From positions 66,898,864-66,962,863 of the forward strand of contig CM034307.1 in the NCBI GenBank assembly GCA_019925795.1: 64,000 nucleotides of DNA, given 5' to 3'. The notes beneath the pieces were generated by a model. It made no database searches and was not told where the DNA came from. It saw only the letters and a list, made by a program, of their open reading frames with translations. Positions 22,930-34,739 of the stretch are shown piece by piece. The stretch comes from Dendrobium chrysotoxum. Taxonomy: Eukaryota > Streptophyta > Magnoliopsida > Asparagales > Orchidaceae. Made by a program: the position numbers and the translations under genes. Every line of letters starts with the position of its first letter. Position 1 is the stretch's first letter.

Positions 22930-25829
22930 TCATCCGACTAAACCTACCAACGAAAATTAAAGAAAAAACAAACTAACGTTTGTCTGGTTGCTCTGATACT
23001 CTGATCCAAGTCCGACTGTGGGACCAAATTCATTTGCTTATTAAATAAATGAAGTAGCCCGCGGATACAGGAGATGTGGATTTATCAAAACCATGAGCTA
23101 TCCTCGACCTGTTCGCTGGTTTTCTCCAACCAGCCTCTTGTATTTTTTTTATTGTTTACATATTATAAATTTGAGATCCGTATTTTATATATTTATATAT
23201 TTCATTAAATATCAATACTAAGTAAGATCACTATTTTATTTTTATTTTTTATATTTTTATTATATTTTATTTATATTTTAATATAAAATTAAAATATATT
23301 TGATATTTATTTGAGCATATTTATTTGAGCCTTGTTTTCATTTTTATTGAATGGTGTATGAGAGAATGATGGTGAGTGGTTGAAGATGATATTACTGAGT
23401 GGCTGGCAGTGATAAGCAGCGGCAGGCAGCCATTAGGGAGGCCTTTATTTTAAAAAAAAATATTTTGAGTATTTTAAGAGAGAAAATAATTAAAATTATT
23501 AGCCAAATTAAAAATTAAAAATTAAAGTGATTTTAAATAAATCTCTTTCTTTAGGGTTGGTCAAGTATCTTGAATTCAAACTGAAATATTAAATGCCGCC
23601 ATAGACGTTGAATGAGGGCATTTTATGGGACATTTTTTTAAAAATAATCATTTTTAATAAATACCACGATCTCACCATTTTAAATCAGACCGTTCGATAT
23701 CACTTTTATTTTTTTATTTATATTTTAATATAAAATAAAATATATTATGTATTTTAAAATAAGTTTTTTTATTAAATATAAAATAAGTTGATTTATACAA
23801 TAATGTTGACGGTTGTTACAAGGTGATTATGGTGGTAGTCGACAAGAACAATTTTTTTCAAAAATATTTAAAATATCACAAAGTTTTTATCTGAATATTG
23901 TTAAAATTATTATGTATATATATATACTAAACAAATATGCTTTTCAAAATAAAAGACAAAAATAATCTCAAAGAAGCTCTTATCCTAAGCCACGGGGCTA
24001 CTCATTAACACTTGCATGAAGGAGGTTTTATGAATTGAGCTAAGGCTCACCATAAAAGCTTGAATTTGGATGATTTTCATAATTTTTATTTTGTTAATGC
24101 CGAATTTTGGTTTTAATTATTTTTTAATATTGAAAATACAGATTTTATTAATTAGAGAAATAGTATTGTTTGAGATATGAAATAATGCCGGGATTATGAA
24201 TCTCATACTATATTACTCATGAATGCATGTGCATTATTTTATTTACAATCATTAAATAAATTCCTCTAATAATTGATAATTATAAATAAAAATAAGTAAT
24301 TTTAAAATAGTACTATTTCCCATATCAGTTCCTTCATGCAAGAAGAAAACTCTTCTCATGAAGGGTTGAATTTATAAACCACAATGAAATAGCTGGTGAA
24401 ATTGATGTATATCCGTACTGAGGTCATAATATGAATAAAAAATTGTAACAAGTACAAATAAAATAATTTTATTATTAGGATAGAATTCAAATTAATTTTT
24501 TACTATTCAAAACATCAAATAGCTCAAATTAGAGAGAGAGAGATTGTGAAAAGTAATAATCATCATATTATTATTGATAAGATTTGAACTTTTCATCAAA
24601 TTCAAATGGATAATTGTATGTGTCTATAACCACATCATCTAGAACTTGCAATAAAACTATTCAATCATGTATAGGCAAATTATATCTCAAATAAAATTGC
24701 ATGGATGAGCTACTCCTAATCATGGTGATACATATAAATAAATTTATAATAATAATAATAAAATAAAAAAATAAATTAAAAATTATAATAATAATTCTAT
24801 AATGAATATTTAGAATTTTGAAGTCATGCATGTGATTTGCAATCTATATCATTTGTATTCCACAAATAAACTTATTTCTAACACAATTCATAGTCCTTCT
24901 AATGCATCAAAGTTATAATAACAACTCAATATAGTCACATGCCATAATGAGGTGGCTTCATGGAGTGAAGCTTGATCACATACAGCCAACTAGAGTGCTA
25001 AGCGGCTATCATTCACCTTGCTCAAAAGTAAAATTTTAGAAAAATACAAAATCACTCATAAGAGTGATGATCACTCTTGATTTTGTATAGGAGGCAATTG
25101 AAGATAAGCGGATTATTAATATAGATTTTGGTTTTATTTGAGATGATTTTTTTTATTATTTTATAAAGCGATTTTTTAGTACAAAAATTTTCTGAACTAG
25201 AAGCTACTTTAGAAAACAGTAAGCCTCAAACGAAGTCTTAATAGTGAAATGAGACAAAGAAGACTGATATTTCGAGCAAAGACAACAAAGATACAAGAAG
25301 CACATAAAGATAATACTCATGAATATGAAGTAGTTGTATGCAGTGGCTTGCAATGTGATGAAGAGCAGCATTAAAGGTTGATGCAATCAAATAAGATGTA
25401 TAAGGGAATAAGTATAAAAGCGCCATTTATTTAACAGGTCATGCGCTTGGAGAGAGGGGTCATGGTCTTATGAGGAAGTTACATTCTGGGAAAAGATTAA
25501 TTAATAATCACAGCGATATCATGATTATATAGATGTCTCTAATACCTCAGAGCTATTATTTATCACCATACTATTTAAGGTTGAAGGCCTTCAATATTGT
25601 CATGTTTTCATTATGTCATTATCATGTTACTAATTCTATTGCCTTATTACTTGCAAATATAATGAATTTTGTAGTTATAATTTAATTTCTCGATGTTTGG
25701 TCTATACTAGATAAGGTAATAGATACTTCAGAATTTAGATTGATATAAGTAGCTCTTGCATAAGGTGATCGATGACAAGGAAGTCATTAGATGAAATATT
25801 TTTTGGTTGTAGACCAAAGGGCTATTAGG
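22930..25829. other. AT-rich non-coding spacer between wound-induced genes A and B
   Basis: No gene recognised. 22930-23060 is still similar to the upstream flank of gene C (40290-40400). A decayed hairpin MITE is at about 25119-25245 (AGTACAAAAATTTTCT core; end AAACGAAGTCTTA). The rest has only simple AT-rich runs. Confidence 0.5.
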
Positions 25830-26221
25830 CAGGGGCGGAACCAGCCTTAATTTTCAGGGGGGGGGGGGGGGGGGGGGAATTTATAAGTAAAAGTGTAGAG
25901 ATTTTTTTTTTCATAAATATCTTTACAACCAAAATTTGTTCCGGAGGCGCTGCCCCTCGACCTCTATTTGTTCATATCCTTGATTGTTGTACACTTCGCA
26001 AATATGTTGGGGGTCCCGGAATAAATTTTGGTTGAAAGGATATTTTTGGATTTTTTTACTATTTCTATTTGTATTTGGTTCATCATTCCCTAACAATAAC
26101 ATCTCTACATAATGTGTTTAATTATGTTGGGACAATTGCCTAAACACTATAGTATTTTAAAACTTTTTAGGGGGGGGGGGGGCAATTGCCCCCCCCTCGG
26201 CTTATAGTGGATCCGCCCATG
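25830..26221. mobile_element. hAT-type MITE, 392 bp, with 8-bp target duplication
   Basis: The ends CAGGGGCGGAACCAG and (reverse complement) CATGGGCGGATCCA are near-matching inverted repeats. They are flanked by the perfect duplication CTATTAGG at 25822-25829 and 26222-26229. Eight bases is the hAT signature. The element contains a run of 21 G and, near the right end, 13 G followed by CAATTG and a C run. No coding capacity. Confidence 0.9.
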
Positions 26222-26229
26222 CTATTAGG

Positions 26230-27660
26230 GCCATTTGATGTTTTTTTCTTGTATTTTGATTTCGATGGTTTTATTTGTTTATTGGCACCTAAGTATGTAC
26301 CAAAAACTTTGAATGGATTTTAAAATAATGAAATTTATGAATATAAAAAGTAGATTATTTGTTATGTGTGGAATCTGATTATATTGATCAATTGAGTTAA
26401 TTTGTTGCCTCGGACCTCAAGTTTTTTGTGCTTGCGGGGGGTTTAATATTTTTTCCCATACAACGCCCGACGCTATGTACCCGAGCACCCCAGCACTATC
26501 TTCCTGAGCGCCCCAGTGCTAAACGACAAAGAGCAGAGCGCCACAACGCTATAGATTCGGCGCCACAGCGTTGCGAGTTTGAACACTACAGTGTCATCCG
26601 GCAGAGGCTTGAGTGTCGCAGCGTTGTAAGACGGACTAGATGGTTTTCTTTCTCATTTTTCTGAAGGGTTGCGTCCCTTGGGGTTATTTACTTGGCTTTC
26701 TCTTGTATATCTATGTGTTAGAATAGAGTTTGGTGCATGTGAGAAGAGATGTAAGGAGAGAGCGAGAGAGAAGAGAGATGTGTAATTATTTCTCCCCATT
26801 TTCATAGTAGTTTTCTTGGTTTTGTTTGGTTCCGTTGTTTTTTCACATTAAATCCTAGGTTCCTTTATTTTTTCACTGCTTTTATTTTCTTGCTTGTTTC
26901 GTCATTATAGTGTTTGCTCCTCCTCATCCCCAAAATTATTTTCTCTATTGTTTTACTTTTATTTTTTGTATCATTTGTGAGGAAAATGAAGATGATGGAT
27001 AGGGAAAAATCTTATGACACCAAGTCTTTGCACCATCTCTTGACCTGGTCACTTAGGCACCAAGTCAAGGGTTTGATAACTCATTAAGTCATAAATCATG
27101 AATATAACAACTTGAACACCTCCATCGCACCGCGCTCTTATAATATGAAACTTATACAAGTACTGTTCTCTCCACCCTATCTTGGAAACGTCAATCCATT
27201 ATCATCGTTGCATATATGAGCAGATCCAAGATTTAGCATATCAATGGCGATCAAAAACAAACCATTGCAAATAAGGCTCTGTTCTGTTTGAAAAATTGTA
27301 AATTTTTATAAGGATGGTGGTGAAATTGTTATGAAAAAATATTTTAGCCATTTTAATTATAAAATTAGCCTTTTATTATAGAATTTTTTGAAAAATAGTA
27401 AAAAAACAATAAAAAAACATGTGAAGTATTCTATGATGATTGAAATATTTTTTTTGTGAGAAGTGTAAATAGCCATACATTCAATGAAACTAGCTCTCAA
27501 GACAAATGAGCAAATTTTATCGTTGTTTAATTTATGATGCAATCCTCGCTTGTTGTCTTTATAAACTATGGAGTTAACACAGTTACAACCTCTGAGTACA
27601 CGAACTCCTTGTATGATTCAATTCAGGTAATGAATGTTTAAAAACAGTATAGCATCAAGA
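26230..27660. other. Non-coding spacer with a decayed repeat
   Basis: No gene recognised. The only structure is the AGCGCC/GGCGCT-type repeat tract at 26455-26640. Confidence 0.45.
26455..26640. repeat. GCGCCACAGCGCT-type imperfect repeat tract
   Basis: About seven imperfect units of 20-25 bp such as GAGCGCCCCAGTGCT, GAGCGCCACAACGCT and GGCGCCACAGCGTTG, each close to palindromic. Similar motifs occur near 37150-37260. It resembles repeats found in LTRs, but no LTR ends are visible. Confidence 0.55.
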
Positions 27661-27827
27661 AGACTATAAGTTAAGAGCTGCAACTAAGTTATGAAGATTA
27701 ACCCAAAATGTTTCTCTATGTCAGAGGAAATCCCGTATTTCATTTTTTTATAACAGAAAACTACACCCAAAAGGAAAGAAATCCAACTTGTGAAGATCGT
27801 TGGATTATTTGGATTCATAGATACAAT

Positions 27828-28103
27828 CTAATTCGGACCCCAGCAGCTCAAGTACATGACTTTTCTGAAGGACTCCTCTGCTCTCGTAGCTTGCTCTCCT
27901 CTGGTGTTTACTACTCCGCCCATCATCATCATCATCGAAGGCGTTCTTCTCGCCAGTGAAAAAGAACCAATTTCTTGTCTTGCCTTTTGATGTAGAGACC
28001 TCATAGTATAGTTCCATCTGCAAAGGCCACCTTGATCCTTCAGCGTTTCCACCGCGCTGATGGTCGCTGCCACAATCCAAGAAGCTCTGCTTGCTGAAGC
28101 CAT
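27828..28103 (-). CDS. Wound-induced DUF3774 family protein, gene B (91 aa)
   Basis: The start ATG at 28103 sits in AGCCATGG. The protein is MASASRASWIVAATISAV.., then GLCRWNYTMRSLHQKA, QEIGSFSLARRTPS, NTRGEQATRAEESFRKV and MYLSCWGPN. It is three to four residues shorter than its sisters. The Ser-rich linker is replaced by five Met residues, because an ATG repeat stands where A, C and D have TCT/TCC repeats. NTRGEQA is shared with gene D only, and the 3' flank is also most like gene D. Family role: wound- and stress-induced small protein of unknown biochemical function. Confidence 0.9.
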   Translation of the reverse strand: MASASRASWIVAATISAVETLKDQGGLCRWNYTMRSLHQKARQEIGSFSLARRTPSMMMMMGGVVNTRGEQATRAEESFRKVMYLSCWGPN

Positions 28104-28212
28104 GGCTAGTTATCTGTGGATGGTTTGAGGGAAGAGCGGTAGAAGAAGAAGACAGTTGTTTTGCTTTTGCTTGGTTTTTTGGTTTGTGAGAAGAAGAGAA
28201 GATTAGGAATCC

Positions 28213-28222
28213 ATTTATAGAA
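28213..28222 (-). promoter_or_regulatory. TATA box of wound-induced gene B
   Basis: TTCTATAAAT on the minus strand, 112 bp from the ATG. The adjacent GCCTGAGA block is shared with gene C, and a close variant with gene D. Confidence 0.65.
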
Positions 28223-28286
28223 GCCTGAGATTTGGGAAGCAGAAGGAACAGAAAACAATTGATGGGTAGGATGGTTTTCAGAGTTG

Positions 28287-28335
28287 GCGACTGGTTCCAT
28301 ATTTGCAGGGGTTATGTGATCTTAAGCCAGCGGGC
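28287..28335 (-). promoter_or_regulatory. Degenerate HRPE-like pair, gene B
   Basis: GAACCAGTCGC on the minus strand (28287-28297) and AAGCCAGCGGGC on the plus strand (28324-28335) occupy the positions of the paired sites in the sister promoters. Each has two or more departures from the consensus. Confidence 0.35.
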
Positions 28336-28869
28336 AGCTGTAGGGTCCACTTAGGACTCCACCAATCCTTAACTTTACCCTAGCTTGGAGTTTTCATTAT
28401 CCGAAGTGATCGTGTCATTCTGACTCACCGAACACAATTTTGACATAGCCCATCTCTTTCGATTGAGTTGTTCATCTCTTATGGCAAAGAACCATTAATA
28501 AAATTTGTGCAAATATTTTGGTCTTGTTGCGTCCTGGAATATTCGTGGCGGTAGAGAAGTATAAAATTTTACGTCTCAGCGTTGTACGAAGATCCAACAC
28601 ATAATCAGATAAAAAGATAGGGTGCAATATTTATAAGAGATACCAATATTTTTATGTGGAAAATCCTGAAAAGGGGAAAAAAACCATAGGGCCTAGACCA
28701 GTTTGAATGAATCCGCTAGTATTTGTAGTTGATTACAAATGGAGCCGTTCCTTGGGAGGAAGGCCTTGGCTTGTTCTAACCAATATACATAACCAATATA
28801 CATCATATACAGTGCATTACATAGTTGAAATTGGAAGAATCACTATTGACATGTTCATTTGGTCGAAAG

Positions 28870-29155
28870 GACCATAATTGGTGGGCTACGGAGGTCGAAA
28901 ATGCCGTAGTCGGGTGACAGTGGTCAAAATGAACATAGTCGGAGGGCGATGGAGGTCGGAAAGACCGTTGGATGGTGACGGAGGTTGGAAGGACCGTAGT
29001 CAACATGCGATGGAGGTCGGAAGGACTGTAGTCGGCGGGCGACAAAGGTCGAAAAGACCATTGCCTAGCGAAGGATGTCGGAAGGATTGTAGTTGATAGA
29101 CGATAGTGGTCAGAAAGATCATTGTCTTACGACGGAGGTTGGAAGGATAGTAGTC
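28870..29155 (-). repeat. Minisatellite 1 in the solo LTR
   Basis: Units of about 35-40 bp of the type GGTCGGAAGGACCGTAGTC followed by GGCGGGCGA. The same type as in the LTR relic at 4975-5345. Confidence 0.85.
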
Positions 29156-29159
29156 AGTG

Positions 29160-29757
29160 GCAGGGTGAAAGTTCGGCGTCAGTCGGTGGCCGGGCAGAAG
29201 TCCAACATCAGTTGGTGGCCGAGCAGAAGTCAAGCGTCCCGAGCACAAGTCCGATGTTATAGTTGATTGCGGGGTAGAAGTCCGATGATAGACGAAAGTC
29301 CGATGATAGACGGAAGTCCAGGGTTGGGTAGAAGTCTGACGAAAGTCTAGTGATGGGCAAAAATCCAGAGATGGACAGAAGTTCGACGTCAGGTAGAAGT
29401 CTGACTAAAGTCTGGCGACGGGCAGAAATTTGGCGACGGGCGAAAGTCCAAAAATGGACGGAAGTTTAGCGTCAGGTAGAAGTCCGACAAAAGTCCAGCA
29501 ACGGACAGAAGTTCAATGACGGGTAGAAGTCCGGAGATGGATGGAAGTTCAGCACCGGGTAGAAGTTCGACAAAAGTCTGACGACGGTAGAAGTCCGGCG
29601 ATAGGTCGAAGTCTGGCGATAGGCCGAAGTCCGGAGATGGACAGAAGTTCGGTGTCGGGTAGAAGTTCGACAAAAGTCTGGCAATGACAGAAGTCCAGCG
29701 ATGGGCGGAAGTCCAGGTGGAAGTCCGGCGGTGGTCGAGGAGGAGTCTGGTGGCAAG
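29160..29757 (-). repeat. Minisatellite 2 in the solo LTR
   Basis: Units of about 20-26 bp of the type GGACTTC(T/C)GCC followed by CATC, written on the minus strand. Some twenty-odd imperfect units. Open frames across it are Pro/Thr/Ser repeats caused by the tandem array and are not genes. Confidence 0.85.
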
Positions 29758-30294
29758 AGAACTCAAGTTTCTCTTCTTCCTTCTCTTCCTTGCTTGGTCC
29801 CCCCTCCATGAGATATAATGGGTCCATTTATAGTTTTCTGAGATGGTATGACCAGTAAATAGGAGGAGGAATAAGGGTAAATTGGGAGTGATTTGAATGG
29901 ACGGCCGATGTTGATTCCCTTGATCATGGACTGTTTATTAGACATTTAAATGTCTTATTGATATCAGAATTTGGCAATTTTTGGCTCGTTGGATTTGTTT
30001 CGTCGAGTCGCTTGATTAGAATATAATCATGTTACATTTGGAAACCGTTTGGTAATCTAAATTATGGTTTGAACTTCCAAATGTCCTTCGGGTCTTTGAT
30101 TTGGACTCATTTGGGCTCATATTGAGTCAAATTTGGTGTCGTTGGGTTCGTATTTCCGACACGTTCAGTTCGATTGCAAGTTTGCTAAAATTGGAGTTTG
30201 GATGATCCTGAATTTAATTTTTTAAGTTTCCAACTTGATTTTTCTTTGAGATTCGTGCCTGATCAAGATAATTTTTTGATGATATATCAGGTCT

Positions 30295-30514
30295 ATTAAT
30301 TGAGAGCTTTGATTGTCAACTAAGGTATTTTGTATTTGAGTGTTACATTTGTGATGTATATGTTAGTTTGCCTTAATTGACCTAAATATCTCCAAAAGAA
30401 ATGTTTACAATTAAATTTAAAAAAAAGTCTTAATTTTGGCTTATTGCAAAGTTAAAATGTTATTGATTTTCATAATTTTTATTGTAGTATTGATTATCTT
30501 TTTCTTAATTTTTA
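30295..30514. other. Short AT-rich spacer
   Basis: Nothing recognised. Confidence 0.5.
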
Positions 30515-30650
30515 CAACCTAAAAAGTCTTTTTTAGAACTATTGGAAATGATATCTTAATTAGATTTAAATGAGAGTTTGACTCTTAGTAAAGCATAATG
30601 GAGAAAAAAGATTTATGTTGCCGACCCCACGTAGTAGGATAAAGATATGA
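30515..30650 (+). mobile_element. 3' end fragment of an RTE LINE
   Basis: The sequence matches the last 130 bp or so of copy 1 (about 3078-3215), including CCGACCCCACGTAGTAGGATAA and a decayed tail. It is 5'-truncated and diverged, and so older than the two full-length copies. Confidence 0.85.
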
Positions 30651-31130
30651 TATTATTGAAAGTATTACTTTTTATTGATTTATATAAAAAAAGATTGTTT
30701 AAGATATAAAATTATTTGGTGATCATTATCCCGTATCATATTTTAATGGTCGTGTGAATATTGCATAAAAGTCATCAAATAATCGAGGATTAAAAATAAA
30801 ATAATTTGGTGATCATTTGTCTCATATTATATATTGGGGTATTATGAGTCTATTTTTGGGCTATTGCCTTTGCCGTCTTTGTCTTTCAATTGCTTCTTCT
30901 GATTTTTGGGGCTCTTGAGTCTTTTTGTGCTCATGCCTTTTTCTCCTCTAGGCTTTTCCTCTCATCAATTGAGTTGTTTTTTTTTTTGGATTGTAATAAT
31001 TCCCATATAATGTATGAAGCTGGGCAATGCACTTATTCTTCTCCACTTAAGTAATACCAAAAGGCACCTCGATGTTTAAGAGTTTAACTTTTCTTACTTA
31101 AAGGGTTTCATAATCTTCCCCGCTTAAGTA
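30651..31130. other. AT-rich spacer
   Basis: Contains two copies of AAATAATTTGGTGATCATT-like sequence near 30711 and 30796. No gene. Confidence 0.4.
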
Positions 31131-31345
31131 ATGGACGCAAGCGGGCGCGCGCGGGCGGGCGCGCGCAGGCGAGTGCAGGCAGGGCAACAACGGGCGCGCA
31201 CGGGCAGGCAGGGTAGCAGCGGGCGCGCGCGGGCAGGGCGGGACAGCAGTGGCCAGCCTCGGGACGCGCAGGCAGGCCTAGGGCAGTGCACGGGAAACTT
31301 GGGGCAGCACACAGGCAGCCTCGCGGGCAGGTCGGGCAGCACGGT
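31131..31345. repeat. Very GC-rich tract with GGGCGCGCGCGGGC units
   Basis: About 215 bp of almost pure G/C inside AT-rich DNA, made of imperfect units such as GGGCGCGCGCGGGCAG and GGCAGGGTAGCAGC. It abuts the hAT-related arm at 31355-31538 and may be that element's core. Open frames across it are compositional. Confidence 0.8.
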
Positions 31346-31354
31346 CAGCTCTTT

Positions 31355-31538
31355 GTAAACGGGTTTCCGGGTTGACCTGGCAACCCGACGGGTCAACCCA
31401 AACCCGACCCCTTTTTTTAAATGGGTCGAATCCGGGAACCCGAACCCGACCCGTTTTGAAATCGGGTCGGGTCAAACTTGAAAATTTCGGGTCCGGTTCG
31501 AGTCGGGTTTAGGGTCGTGTCAAATATTGACAACCCTA
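31355..31538. mobile_element. Right arm of a non-autonomous hAT-like element
   Basis: Repeats of GGGTCGGGT and ACCCGAACCCGACCC lead to the terminus TTGACAACCCTA at 31538. This compares with TTGACAGGTCTA, the right end of the complete hAT element at 46157. The left end and target duplication were not found. Confidence 0.65.
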
Positions 31539-31802
31539 GTTGCGATCATCGGAATTGAACATCGGGTAGGGATCTAGAGCTCTACAGATGTATAAGCTCT
31601 TTCTAGATTTATATTAATATATCTTTCATTTAGAGAATTTAGGTCTACTTATATTTTTCTAGAGTGATATTTTTGTAAATTTAATCAAAATCTCAAAATA
31701 CTCAATTGAACAACCAACAACATCATCAAGCCTTTGTCCCACTACGTGGGGTCAGCAACATGAATCCTTTTTCTCCATTGTGTCCGGTTCAAAGTCAAAT
31801 TC

Positions 31803-34624
31803 TCATATATGCTCATTTCGTATCCTCTTATCCTCCACTGGAGCTACTCCAACCTTTTCACATATATGCTCATTTCGTATCCTGTCTCTAAGAGTAAATC
31901 CACTCATCCACCTGAGCATCCTCATCTTCGCAACACATAACTTAGTATTGTGCTTCTCTTTTAATGGCCAACATTCTGCACCATAAAGCATTGCAGGTCT
32001 CACCACCATCTTATAGAATTTTCCCTTAAGTTTGAGTGGGACTTTTCTATCACACAACAGGCCCGATGCATTCCTCCACTTCAACCATCCAACTTGAATT
32101 CTACTGATAACATCCCCATCTATTACACCATCACTATGAACAATAGATCTAAGATATGTAAAACGTGTACTCTTATTAATGACTCGATCGCCCAAAGTCA
32201 CAATCCCCTCACTAGGTCTATTACTGCTAAAATTACACTCCATATATTCAGTTTTAGATCTACTCAAGCGAAAACCTTTAGACTCTAAGGTTGATCTCCA
32301 GACTTCAAGTTTACCTTCAACTCCCTCTCTAGTCTTGTCAACAAGAAGAATATCATCAGCAAAAAACATACACCAGGGTACATCCTCTTGTAAATGTCTA
32401 GTGAGAACATCCATGACTAACGCAAAAAGATATGGGCTTAAAGCTGATTCTTGATGTAATCCAACCGAAATAGGGAAATACTTGGTCAAACCACCTTGTG
32501 TTTGAACACAAGTAATAGCTCCTTCATACATATCTTTAATGATTTGAATATAAGCATTATTAACTCCTTTCTTTTCAAGAACTCTCCATAGCACTTCTCT
32601 TGGGACTTTATCATATGCTTTCTCTAAATCAATAAATATCATATGTAGATCCTCCTTATTATCCCTATATTTCTCCATCAAACCTCTCAATAAATATATG
32701 GCTTCCATAGTAGACCTACCAGACATGAATCCAAATTGATTTTGAGAAACATTAGTATCACGCCGCAGCCTGCGCTCCATAACTCGCTCCCATAGTTTTA
32801 AAGTGTGACACATTAACTTAATTCCTATATAATTCGCACAATCTTGTGCATCACCTTTATTCTTATAAATAGGAATCAATACACTCATTCTCCACGCATC
32901 TGGCATCTTTTTAGTCTTTAAAATATTATTAAAAAGTTTAGTTAGCCAAGAAATTCCTTCATCTCCTAAGCATTTCCACATCTCTATTGGGATATCATCA
33001 GGTCCAACAGCTTTTCCACACTTTATTTTCTTTAAAGCCTCTCTAACTTTGGTTTTACTAATACGCCGATAAAAATAGAAATCTTTATTTTCATTTAGGG
33101 TGCTAAGGTCACTAAAGTCAATTGTATTCTTACAATCTTCATTAAAAAGTTTATCAAAATATCCCATCCACCTTTGTTCAATATCATCTTCTAAGAAAAG
33201 TATTTTTTGATCTTCATCCTTAATACACTTCACTTGAATTAAATCCTTACTACTCCTATCTCTTTGTTTGGCTAGCTTATACATATATCTTTCTCTCTCC
33301 TTAGTATCTAATCTATTATATAAATTATTAAAAGCTAAGATCTTTGCATCACATATTGCTTTCTTAGAATTCTTACATGCCTCTTTATATCTTTTCCAAT
33401 TATTAGAATTTTTACATCTAAAAGAATTTTTATAACAAATCTTCTTTTTTTTTATCTTTTCTTGCACAATTGGATTCCACCACCAGCTATTTTTACTATT
33501 AGGGGCTTTTCCCTTTGATACCCCAAACACATCTTTTGTAATATTTTTAATATCACTAGCCACTTTTTCCCACATAACATTAACATCCTCATGCACAAAT
33601 AAAATCTTAGAATCTAAAATCTTACTCTCAAAAATATTTTTATTACTATTCTTTAAATGCTCCCATCTAATCCTAGAAAATCGCTTTACTTTATTTTTTA
33701 TTTTCTGTCCCTTCATCTTAAAGTCTAAAACTAATAAGCGATGTTGGGTACATAAACTTTCACTCGAAATAACTTTGCAATCTTTGCAATCTAAACGATC
33801 TACTTTTCTAATAAGAAAATAATCAATCTGAGTTTTACTATAACCATTCTTATAAGTGATGAGATGCTCATCTCTTTTCTTAAATAAGATATTAGCAATT
33901 AAAAAATTATAAGCTAAAGAAAAATCTAATATGGTATTATCACCTTCATTAGTCATTCCAAACCCATATCCACCATGAATGCTTTTAAAATCATTTATCT
34001 CTCTACCAACATGTCCATTTAAATCTCCTCCAATAAAAAATTTTCTTCAAGAGGTATCTTTTGAATTAATTCTTCTAAGTCATTCCAAAATTTTAACTTT
34101 GAACACATATCCAAACCTACTTGAGGAGCATAAACACTTATAATATTAATAATCTTAGCATCAACAATAATCTTTAAAGCCATAATTCTATCTTCAATTC
34201 TATTAATATTTATAACATTATCCTTCAAACTCTTTTCTATAATCACGCCTACACCATTTTTAGTACGACTCTTACCTGAATACCAAACTTTAAATCCTAG
34301 ACTATCAATCTACTTAGCCTTCTCTCCAACACATTTAGTTTCCTGAATGCACAAAATATTTATCTTCCTATGAATCATAATATCTATTAATTTCATTAAT
34401 CTTCCTGTAAGGGAACCTATATTCTAAGTTCCTATCCTAATATTAGTATCATGGACTAGCTTCTTTGCCCACATCCGTCTTTGATGTGGGAACCCTTGTC
34501 TATTTAACACTGCACCCGGGCGCCGATGCAGCGGCCCTTGCACACTTTTCACTGTATTCAGGCCATACAACGCGTCGCTTCCAGGGAACGTCCTAGCATT
34601 AACATAATTTATTAAAGGATTCAT
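31803..34624 (-). pseudogene. RTE polyprotein pseudogene of copy 2
   Basis: Same domain order as copy 1: endonuclease (34624 to about 33750), then reverse transcriptase with FADD at about 32370. Damage seen: TGG to TAG in the GTWNIG motif (about 34425), a TAG at about 34314, and a one-base loss near 34045 in the stretch before GGDLNG. The rest (33956-31803) is open. The C-terminal RWFGHVKRR region is missing; after VEDK the sequence jumps to a repeat of RIRNEHI. Confidence 0.93.
31804..31883 (-). repeat. 23-bp direct repeat at the deletion junction of RTE copy 2
   Basis: The same 23 bp stand at 31804-31826 and 31861-31883. The second is the native position; the first fills the deletion junction. 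Compared with copy 1, about 2963-3132 is missing. Confidence 0.9.
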
Positions 34625-34739
34625 GTCGTGGTTATTCGATAAGTTTTACGCTGGCTGTCGACTACCTAACGCAACCCTCCACTTTTCTCATCCAGGACTT
34701 AGGACCTGGCAACGGCAGTGTTACTCAATTGAACAACCC

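Larger units (their letters stand above)
28525..30289 (-). mobile_element. Solo LTR (1.77 kb) of the gag-only/gypsy family
   Basis: On the minus strand the LTR starts TGATATATCATCAAAAAA at 30289 and ends GACGCAACA at 28525. Both ends match the LTR at 51982-52972. Flanks are the perfect 5-bp duplication GGTCT at 28520-28524 and 30290-30294. There is no interior, so the two LTRs of a former element recombined to leave one. It carries a TATA region (CTATAAATGG) near 29827 and two minisatellites. Confidence 0.92.
31716..34720 (-). mobile_element. RTE LINE copy 2, inverted, nearly full length
   Basis: On the minus strand it begins CACTGCCGTTGCCAGG at 34720 and ends with a short TTG tail at about 31716. 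The 17-bp duplication TACTCAATTGAACAACC is at 31699-31715 and 34722-34738. It is closely similar to copy 1 throughout, apart from a deletion of about 170 bp near the 3' end. Confidence 0.95.

Noticed and set aside
29389..29827. Overlapping Pro/Thr/Ser-rich frames on the minus strand
   Set aside because: They are translations of the LTR minisatellite in more than one frame, with no gene features.
31124..31396. Arg/Ala-rich open frames on both strands
   Set aside because: They are caused by the GC-rich repeat tract, where stop codons are rare in all frames.
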